Source: Toxorhynchites rutilus septentrionalis (Eukaryota; Arthropoda; Insecta; Diptera; Culicidae). Taken from it: a stretch of 64,000 nucleotides of DNA. Below are positions 56,369-64,000 of the stretch, one piece after another. Positions within the stretch are counted from its first letter, which is position 1. Each line of letters starts with the position of its first letter. A model generated the notes under the pieces. The model was not told the DNA's origin. It saw only the letters and a list, made by a program, of their open reading frames with translations, and searched no databases. Made by a program: the position numbers and the translations under genes. The DNA is taken from assembly GCF_029784135.1 (NCBI RefSeq), contig NC_073745.1, positions 245,175,624 through 245,239,623 on the forward strand. Reading direction: 5' to 3'.

Positions 56369-58161
56369 TAGTGTTAATATCTCCATGCTCCACGTTCCAA
56401 TGAACTCTGAGAGAGAGTACTGCCAACCCAAAGTACGAGTTGACGTGAAATCCATCTATTCTGACAAAAGACTTAAACGCTCTACAGCCACAAGCGATGA
56501 ACTTTACTGATCTATAACCCATAATTTTTCTATAGTTTCCCCCCTATCTGCCTGAAGCAATTCAATTCCGGTGATTGGTTCAGTATCCGACGGAAATTTA
56601 CACGGTTTACATGCATCCCAGCAAATGCACCATTAATCATAAGCCCACCGTAACGAAACGGCCACAGCATTATCGCTGACAGGCGATAAAAAGATTAGCG
56701 AAGAGAAGCGAACCTTTGTGCGCTAAGGTTCATTGATTAGGTCGGGTGCAAGCCAGATAGAGCATATATTAGTTACACTCGCCGCGACAGAAAGACCTGT
56801 TCAAGAAAATGTTGTATAATGGAACTTGTACCAGCCGGGAAATTAATAAAGCCTCTCTGTGCGTCGGGTTAACGATGAAATCAAAAACGATTACGTGATT
56901 GCACAAACGCATTCGCGTTAAGCCGGAACGATGCTGTATGAGGCGCTTTCGCATGCATGTTTCGCAATCAACTTTACTACGATTTCCTATTTCGGTTTGT
57001 ATTAAAATTTCATCATATCGACTGAGAAAATATTCCATTTACCATGAATTAATAGTACATCAGTGTACTCGATACCATTAGAGTGGATTTAGAACATTTT
57101 TTCGGCTTAATCTCCTGCACTTAAATCACATCTAACTTTGCTTTAATTTCATAAACTCATAAACTCATAAACTTACGCACCAAAGTTATGACAGTAGTAA
57201 ATATTTATTATAACTCGCTCTACATCCGTGCCAATCAGTGAATTTAAGACTTCGCCAGTGGATCCGGTTCATTTGCGTTCATGGGTGTGCTGCAATTTAG
57301 TGCGTCTCACCGATTGAAAATAGCTTCAACCTCAATAGTGTCGCCTGATTTGCGCGCCACATGAACCGACCTCGACATACCCACTACTAGTCACCATTTT
57401 TGGACCGGCCTCGGAATGACCCGGCACCGATGGTACTTGCATTGCGTTTATTAAGCTATCAATAGGATTTGTTTGGCCCCTTAAGTGTCCCCATATGAGG
57501 GCCGCAGCATGTGCATTCAAGCGTGTGTGTATATTGAGCGTGGCATTCTTGAAAATAAACCAATAAATAATTGGACATGGCGTGAATTAGTACTGAAGGG
57601 AGCGACATTGCCATCCGTGCATTTGAATCGAATCGTGGCGTCTCATTGCTAATAAATCTTCAATCAAATGCCCCTTGGGGCTAATTTTGAAATGGGTGGG
57701 CTCGAGCACAAAAAGTGGAACTTCCAACAGTTACAATATTACTTATCCACTAAGGGGTATTTCTCATGAGTTATGCGCATTAATCATGTACCAGCGGTAG
57801 CCTAACTGAATTAGTTTTTCTGGTACTTTTTCGACCCTCGAGCGACCCTGCTTACCGGGGAGGGTCGGCTCGGTTCAAAGTTATTTCGGCAGACCAACCA
57901 GCAGTAATTACATAGGCTACCCGCCACAAAACACGCCATTGCGACAGTTCTAGGGGTATAATCAAAGATCGAATCCGTTATTAGCAGGTCGTTACGAGAA
58001 ATCACATTCATTATCGAGTCTGCGAGCTAATTACACATTTTCATTAGGAAAATTGCGGCTGATTGTTGCTTGAAACAGTCGTACAAATCGATCGGCGTAT
58101 CCGGCTTCTGATTGTATACATTTATCCCAATTGATGTGGCTCTTATTGCCTTTTATTGCAG
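56369..58161. other. Probably single-copy intron sequence before exon 2
   Basis: Moderate GC, no match to repeats elsewhere in the window. It ends with the acceptor region of exon 2 (GCTCTTATTGCCTTTTATTG then CAG). It could hold intronic control sites. No other exon recognised. Confidence 0.4.
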
Positions 58162-58248
58162 GCACTATTTCTCGCATATCTGTCAACCCTCGGCCCGGAG
58201 TCAGTGAAAGCCACCAAGGATGCACTGTATGCCTATGCCCCGGAATAC
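58162..58248 (+). CDS. Coding exon 2 of the split host gene
   Basis: 87 bases between a pyrimidine-rich acceptor (TTTTATTGCAG) and donor GTAAGT. It reads in phase 0 as 29 codons without stop: ALFLAYLSTLGPESV, then KATKDALYAYAPEY. Joined to MLLK from exon 1 it gives a short signal-peptide-like start; cleavage might lie around the Gly-Pro or Val-Lys-Ala region (inference). GC is well above the flanks, as expected for coding sequence. The family is not recognised; the length and split of the signal region would suit a secreted peptide precursor or small secreted protein. Later exons are not established in this window. Confidence 0.65.
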
Positions 58249-58679
58249 GTAAGTACCGCAAAACCATTCGTTGCGCAAAATGTGCATATGTGCTTATTTG
58301 ACGATTAGGTAATATAAACGTGCTTGAGAGAGCATCAATTATAGATTGTGGGTAGGTAGTGATTTTGGTGTAATGTCGTTCAACTATTAATTGAAGCACT
58401 GATGAAATCAGTGATCGGGGATATGGCGTGGTTCTGAATTCAATCCTATCCGAGTTATTTGGAATTTTTCGAAGTAAATCTTCACAAAATTCATCAACTT
58501 AAACTTGGGCCTAGCCTTCATGCAACATTTCATTATTCCATTGTTCCTCTTATTTAGTTTTATTTATTTATTGTCGTCAATCTATTGTGGACCAATAGAC
58601 GAATTTCATGCCAACTCGACTGACCGTTGAAAGCACCATCTGATAGCAGTGAAACGTTGAGGGGCCTTTAGGTCTTTTA
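58249..58679. other. Intron sequence, no gene
   Basis: GACGAATTTCATGCCAACTC at about 58598 is shared with 6311. The rest has no recognised content. Confidence 0.35.
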
Positions 58680-59440
58680 AGCAACTTTGCATACTAGAAA
58701 CATTTTTAAAAATAGACTACTTTTTGAAAAGGGCCAAAAAATGTTTCTTGATTTAAAAAAAAAAACTTTAACTCAAAAACTATAATACCTTCAAAATTCT
58801 GGTCAGAGGAGAAAATGTTGAAAATTATTTGATTTTTCATAGAAAAAAATTCCAAAGTTTTTGTAAAAAAAAATTGCTGAAAATATTTTTTTTAAAACAA
58901 AAAAATCACTTTTACAATTTTCAACAAGTTGTCCATGCATGTTACGAAAAATGTAACGAATTAAACATTAATAGTAATTTTTCAAGTACAACATGAGAAA
59001 GTTGTTGTTCGAAGAACTTCTTCCCTGTAAATGTGTGGACGTGTTGTTGGAAATTGTAAGGGCTATTCATTTCTATTTTTTTAAGTTTTGAAAAAATACA
59101 TGTTTTCGAGAAAAATTAATTTTAGTTTTCAAAATTGTTTTTTTCAATGATTTTTTTTCAAAAATTTGCTTGATATTTTTTAATGAAAACATGAATAATT
59201 TCCTACGTTTCATTCATTTACTAAAATTTTGTAGGTCAAATTGATTTTGCGTGAGAAATTTTCTTGAAATTTTAAGTTTTTTTTTAACATTTTTCCAAAA
59301 AATCTGAAATTAAAAACTATAAGATTTGAAGAATTTTGGTTAAAAAATGAAATGTAGGAAATAATTTGGGTTTTCATAAAAAATTCCAAACAATTTTTTT
59401 TTTGTGAAAAATCGACACTCAGGGACTCGTTTTTTTCGGA
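58680..59440 (+). repeat. AT-rich dispersed repeat, copy related to 23885 and 60390
   Basis: ACATGAGAAAGTTGTTGTTC and GTTGTTGGAAATTGTAAGGG match ACATGAAAAAGTTGTTGTTA and the following stretch at 24953 and 60600. Very A/T-rich with long A and T runs. Non-coding. Confidence 0.5.
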
Positions 59441-60389
59441 ATACGAGGCAAAACGTATGGTTTAGGGTGCCAATGAAAATCGTCATATCGATTTTTCATA
59501 CGGGACTCCCTACGAAATGTTGATTCGCACGATTAAATACCCTCTGCAGAATATTAACTGATACGGACTTCATATACTATTTACGCAGATCTCATAATTT
59601 TAGTTTTCTGAAAATCGAAAAATTACCCAAGAACTAATAAAATAAAAATACGATAAAATACACTCTGCAAAATATTGGCTCATACGGATTTCATTTACTG
59701 TTGTCGCAGATCTCCAAATTTTAGTTTTATGAAAATCGTAAAACCACCCAAAGATGAGTGAAGGAAATCGGGGTTTTCAAAATAAAAATTGATGCCAAAT
59801 GTCTTAAAATCGCATAACACTTCGAGATTTACTGTTATTTCGAAAAAAAATTCCTCAAAAATCGACTTTCCAGACAAAAACGATCAAATGCCGAAAAGTA
59901 AATTTTTGACAAAAAAAAATTCTCAAGATAACAGTAAATCTCGAAGTTTCATGCAATTCTAAGACACCTTCTTCGGTGATTTATCGATTTTCATAAAACA
60001 AAGATTTTGAGATCTGTGACAATAGTAAATGAAGTCCGTATGAGCCAATATTTGGCAGAGGGTATTTTATCGCGCCAGTCTCTTTTATCGACCCCAGTCT
60101 CGATTTTTCACCAAAAAAATTCGAGATGACAGTAGATTTCGACGTTTCATGCAATTTGAAGACATTAGGCTTCAATTTTTTTTTCGAAAACCCAGATTTC
60201 CTTTCCTTTTCCTACTTGGGTAATTTTTCGGTTTCCAAAAAACTCAAACTTTGACCGCTATGTAACACTAGTAAATGAAATCCGATTGAGCTGATATTTT
60301 GCATAGGGTAGTTTTTCGTGGGAATCAAAATCTTTAAACAAGCTCACTTTGAAACTTCGAGGATCACTTTTTTCTCATACATCCATTGG
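59441..60389. repeat. Inverted-repeat element of the CCAAATGTCTTAAAATTGCA family
   Basis: Left part (59560-59880) and right part (59920-60180) are rough reverse complements: CTCATACGGATTTCATTTAC at about 59680 faces GTAAATGAAGTCCGTATGAG at about 60026. Sub-blocks repeat within each side, with ATACCCTCTGCA and ATACACTCTGCA at 59538 and 59658. Likely a decayed foldback element. Non-coding. Confidence 0.55.
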
Positions 60390-60850
60390 CACTCTAATAT
60401 ACACACAAAAATGTTACGAGTAAAATATTATTTTTTCTGGATTGTTCATAGAAATATACTTCATATTCCAGAAGATATAAAAGATAGAAAGTTGACAAAA
60501 GTTCATATTTTAATAACATCTGAAACTTTGTCGCATACACTATATCGCTATCTTGGCTCCAAATAAAATCAGCATTTGTTATAATTTTTCCAAAGATAAC
60601 ATGAAAAAGTTGTTGTTAAAAAAACTTTTTCTCTGTAAAAGTACCCATCTTAGGATGTATGGATGGCTTGCTGGAAATTTTAAGGACTATTCATATATAT
60701 AATTTTGTTTGAGAAACACAAAAACCAACGTTTTTATAATTTAAAAAAAAATTTATGAAAATTTAAACTATTTTCTACGCTTCATCCTTTGACCAAAATT
60801 TTGAAGGTATTATAGTTTATGAGTTAAAAATAACTCGAGATTAATCAAGC
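60390..60850 (+). repeat. AT-rich dispersed repeat, uninterrupted copy
   Basis: Lines up with both halves of 23885-25130 and lacks the TTAA MITE found there. CGCATACACTATATCGCTAT at about 60531 marks the point just right of the MITE site. Non-coding. Confidence 0.6.
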
Positions 60851-61429
60851 AAATGAAACAAAATTTGGCATATGGAGGTTTCAAGGGGCAATAACATAAT
60901 TATTTATGTACTAGCTGACCGGGCAAATTTCATTTTTCTGAATTTTCCCATTTTCTATCAGTATTATATATGGATACAATCTGTAAGAATTTCTCTATCG
61001 CATGAACCTTTAAAAAATGATATTTTTCAAATTTTACTATTTTTAAAAAATCAGAAAACGTAAGAAAAAACGTTTTAAACTGCATTTTGTTATTCAAACG
61101 GCCGTCATTTTGTAAGAATAAATGTTATTGATTTGTCCGAGGTTCATGCGATAGCGGCATCTTCACTGATTCAGAATCTGCTCGATTGTTTTATTTCAGA
61201 TAACCAGAAGGGCTGGAATCGTGTACGCCATGGCACGACTTTTTTTTCAACCCTCTCACTTCATCAGCTCGTAACTTTTCTAGTTATGAACATTTTTTCT
61301 TCGTTCAATTTTTGTTTTATTGTTAAAAGATAGATGAACAAATGATGATATAAGGGATAGTAAAAATATTTTTTGTTTTATTTTTACGGAACTCGAAAAA
61401 ACGTCCGAAATTCGTGTGTCTACACTAGA

Positions 61430-62010
61430 ATACTCCCTTAACAAATAAAATAAACAATAGTGGTCCCTAGTGAGATCCTTGAGGAACTCCAGATGTAACA
61501 GATATTGGTTTCGATTTTTTCCATTAAATCTAACTATTTGTATACGGTCAGTCAAATATTTTTCGAGCCATTTTAATAGCATGACTTATTTTTTGAAGTT
61601 CAAGGAGGAGTAATGGTATATCAACACGATCGAAAACTTTACAAAAGTCAGTGTACAGAACCTCAACTTGATAACCAAATTGCATTCAATGTGAATGTGA
61701 CAGGTTCCAGCAAATTGGTTGTTGTTGAGCGTCATTTGGAAAACCGTGTCACTTATTCGTAATTCGTGCTTTTAGTTATTTAAAAAATTTTTGGTTTATC
61801 ATGACCTCAAAGAGTTTTGGAATGTAAGAAATAATTACTACACCACGATATTTTCTTGCTTCGGATCTATTGCCGGATTCCATATTTTTGGGAATCTTTC
61901 CGATTCCAATGAAATAATGAAAAGTCATGAAAGTGAATGAGTTAATACAGACGCCATTTTTTTTTTTATATATACCGGTGGAATTCCGTCAAGCTTATTT
62001 AACACGTCAA
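61430..62010 (-). pseudogene. Degraded LINE reverse transcriptase relic
   Basis: On the minus strand: DGIPP, then PKNMESGNRSEARKYRGVVI with SYIPKLFEVMINQ, VLYTDFCKVFDRVDIPLLLL with the first catalytic Asp, LLKWLEKYLTDRIQIVRFNG, and SGVPQGSH followed by a stop then GPLLF. Several stops and frame changes; the YADD block is missing. The closest pattern is Jockey/CR1-like. Ends and target duplication unknown. Confidence 0.7.
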
Positions 62011-62229
62011 AAATTCACGGTTTCGTCAAGGTATCGTTTTGTCGCAAATTTCGAACTGTGTCTCATTACTCAAAATGGTACTTTTTCGTGAAATTAATTC
62101 GATTTTTGGATACAATATAAAGCCTTCTTTTTCATTTGACTACAGTAAAGTTTATTTACAAATACATGGTGAAAAACTAAAAATATGTTAAATCACATTT
62201 GTCTAAAATTCCAAACAGCAAAAATACAT

Positions 62230-62860
62230 TTTTATCCAAAAATCATAACATTTGAACTACTGAACCGATTCAGATGATCGACATATCAAATTGAATCCAA
62301 TTAGTTTATTTTTCTTTTGAGAATTATACATGCAAAAATTTGGATTCTGTTTTCGTTATTATTAATTGTATTTGTTTTTTAAAATTGACATGGTTTCGGG
62401 ATCAAGGGCGCTGTGTTTTTTACATTTTTTTTTTCAAATCTGAGGATTTTTTGCATAATATATTCAAAAATAATAGATGTGTTTTTTTTTCGTTTTTGAG
62501 TTATGATTTTCCAGGGTTCAAATGTTTCGGTTGCGATAGCTTATTAGACTGAAGATTTGGACATGGGAAATTCAATTTTTCTGTGAGTATAATTTATCAA
62601 AGAAAAAAATGCTAATTGACTTTAATTTGATATATCGATCATCTGAATCGGTAAAGTACTTCAAAAGTTATGTATTTTAAAAAAAGGCATTTCTGGAAAA
62701 AGGGGGAAAATTAATCTTCCGAACAACCCTAAAATGAGAATGGGCACCCTCATGAAAAATTAAAAAAACGGGTGTAATATTTTGGAACAAAATTACCAAT
62801 TTTCACGAAAGCCTGAGATCTACTTTATAGGTTTGGGATGGAATGGCTGTATAGCAGTTC
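62230..62860. repeat. Foldback-type repeat, copy of the 34634 family
   Basis: ACCGATTCAGATGATCGACATA at about 62262 faces GATATATCGATCATCTGAAT at about 62628. The right end is GGTTTGGGATGGAATGGCTG. This copy is short and uninterrupted. Non-coding. Confidence 0.6.
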
Positions 62861-62929
62861 CGATCAGACAAAAACATCACGGAATGGTCTAAACGCTCTA
62901 TGATTTTAAACAATTCCTGGTGAGCCTTC

Positions 62930-63108
62930 AAATAAAATCCTCAAAAATCCTGATTTTTACCCCATTGTACTAAGATTAGCCAATTAACTTTAACCTTAAA
63001 GTTAAAACATTACATTTCTTTCATGAAATAAGTCATATATGAAACAAAAACCGTTTTCCTAACTGTACCAAATGAAGTTCAAAACTGTATATAGTCGATA
63101 CCGACCTG
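62930..63108 (-). mobile_element. pogo-like element end, inverted relative of 7182-7400
   Basis: Reverse complement begins near CAGGTCGGTATCGACTATAT and passes through ATATGACTTATTTCATGAAA to AATGGGGTAAAAATCAGGAT, the same order as at 7182-7400. Decayed; no transposase. Confidence 0.5.
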
Positions 63109-64000
63109 TTACTTCAGGAACCCGTTTTTTATTGTGGGTTTAGCTAAAAACCTGACCATGAAAATAACTGAGGTTTGCACCTGCGACCTACGCTTCGCAA
63201 GGAAAGAGTTTATAAACATTTGTTCACGAATAGTGTTAGGTCTTTTTATATTATTGCCTCAGAATTAGACTGGCCTTGTACCTCAATTTGTGAATTATTG
63301 CTGTATTTACATGAAAATAGTATGTTCAAACATCTACTATTCGGAATTTGAATCAGACATCGAAACTTGATTCCAATCCCGAATAATATTAATTTTAATT
63401 AAGATATCTGTATAAAATATCATTTTTTCATTCAATTATTGTAGATTCTTGCCTTTTCTAGCACTTAATATGAAAACAGCAAAAAAAATTGTTGAAACAA
63501 CTACAAAAATTGAAAAATTTACGCTTGTTTTTACGGAATTCTGTAACGCAAACATGTTATCATTAGTTTTAGCTGTCACTTTTTTGCTGCATCGATACCT
63601 GTAAATGATGTTAAAATAAAGCCTATATCCCAAAGTATGTCAGAATTTCCATTATTCTATCATTTATAACATGAAAGCTTAGAAAATTCACATTTAAAAA
63701 TGAAGTGTTCAGAATTTGCGACAAAAAGTACATGCGTGATTGAAAACCATTGGTTTTTAATATTGATTCTATGTCGGACACTGTTTTTAAGTTTAGTTGA
63801 GCTGCCGATGTCCGATAATTCTCGATTTAGCGATTTGTATTTCTTTTAAATTTTATGTGCCCTCTGTTTTTCTTTTGTTTTTCAGATACTTTATGTTTTA
63901 TTTAACCAAACCGGATATTTTGTGTTTATGTTTTTGCATGAAAACGAAAGTTACGAATCGTTTGTTCTGAGAGTCGCGTTGGATTTTGTACTTCTGATAC
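63109..64000. other. No established gene; one weak candidate exon at the edge
   Basis: A good pyrimidine tract and CAG at about 63867-63885 precede a frame open in phase 0 to the window end (63886-64000, starts ILYVLFNQTGYFVF). Phase fits exon 2, but 38 open codons in AT-rich DNA can occur by chance. CGAAGCGTAGGTCGCAGGTG on the minus strand near 63190 resembles part of a tRNA-derived B box. Confidence 0.25.

Larger units (their letters stand above)
29239..58161 (+). other. Candidate giant intron (about 28.9 kb) filled with transposons
   Basis: Begins GTGAGT and ends with a pyrimidine-rich tract, TTTTATTGCAG. It contains the palindrome at 30.3-32.5 kb, mariner relics, LINE fragments, SINEs, tandem repeats, composite repeat copy II and MITEs. 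Stretches at 29.24-30.3, 44.6-46.0 and 56.4-58.1 kb look single-copy. I found no further exon inside it, but small exons could be missed by eye. Confidence 0.5.

Noticed and set aside
1..64000. Endogenous viral elements or LTR retrotransposons
   Set aside because: I looked for gag-pol protease and integrase motifs and for viral polymerase motifs. All polymerase motifs found belong to LINE or Penelope elements.

Overview
The window looks like nuclear DNA of a mosquito, most likely a culicine such as Aedes or Culex. The evidence is AT-rich sequence packed with mosquito-type transposable elements: two DD37E Tc1/mariner elements of the ITmD37E kind, RNase-H-bearing I/LOA-like LINEs, a Jockey-like LINE, a Penelope-like element, mariners, pogo-like and TTAA-target MITEs, and tRNA-derived SINEs. 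The species is inferred from these families, not proven. No bacterial-style operons, rRNA genes or CRISPR arrays are present.

The only convincing host gene is a plus-strand protein gene with a very large intron. A TATA box lies near 28965, a short first coding exon (Met-Leu-Leu-Lys) at 29227-29238 ends in a GTGAGT donor, and an 87-base second exon at 58162-58248 has a good acceptor and a GTAAGT donor. Both junctions are phase 0, and the joined reading begins like a signal peptide. The roughly 29 kb intron is mostly transposons. The rest of the gene lies beyond the window, apart from one doubtful candidate exon at 63886.

Region by region: 1-8.5 kb holds MITE ends, a Penelope element built as a near-perfect inverted repeat (2878-5259), and 118-bp tandem repeats. 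At 8.5-10.5 kb a MITE is split by an ITmD37E transposon. At 10.8-22.9 kb a full-length LINE (element A) is split by an antisense full-length relative (element B), both with clear target-site duplications. At 23.9-25.1 kb a repeat carries a TTAA MITE. At 25.2-28.1 kb a composite repeat carries a mariner and a LINE tail. The start of the host gene follows at 28.9-29.3 kb, then a 2.1 kb palindrome at 30.3-32.5 kb. From 33 to 44 kb come mariner relics, a foldback repeat split by a LINE, two SINEs, a Jockey-like LINE and a second LINE relic. A 617-bp tandem array cut by a LINE tail lies at 46.3-49.1 kb. A second, inverted copy of the composite repeat, split by ITmD37E, lies at 49.8-52.4 kb. Two MITEs, exon 2 and older repeats fill the remainder.

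The two composite repeats are the most informative part. Once insertions are removed, both are about 1.2-1.3 kb. Each is the empty site for the other's insertions, and both carry a histone-mRNA-type 3' stem-loop at the same place. The mobile genes are autonomous replication machinery. Nearly all are broken by frameshift, stop, start loss or insertion; the main exceptions are ORF2 of element A and ORF1 of element B.
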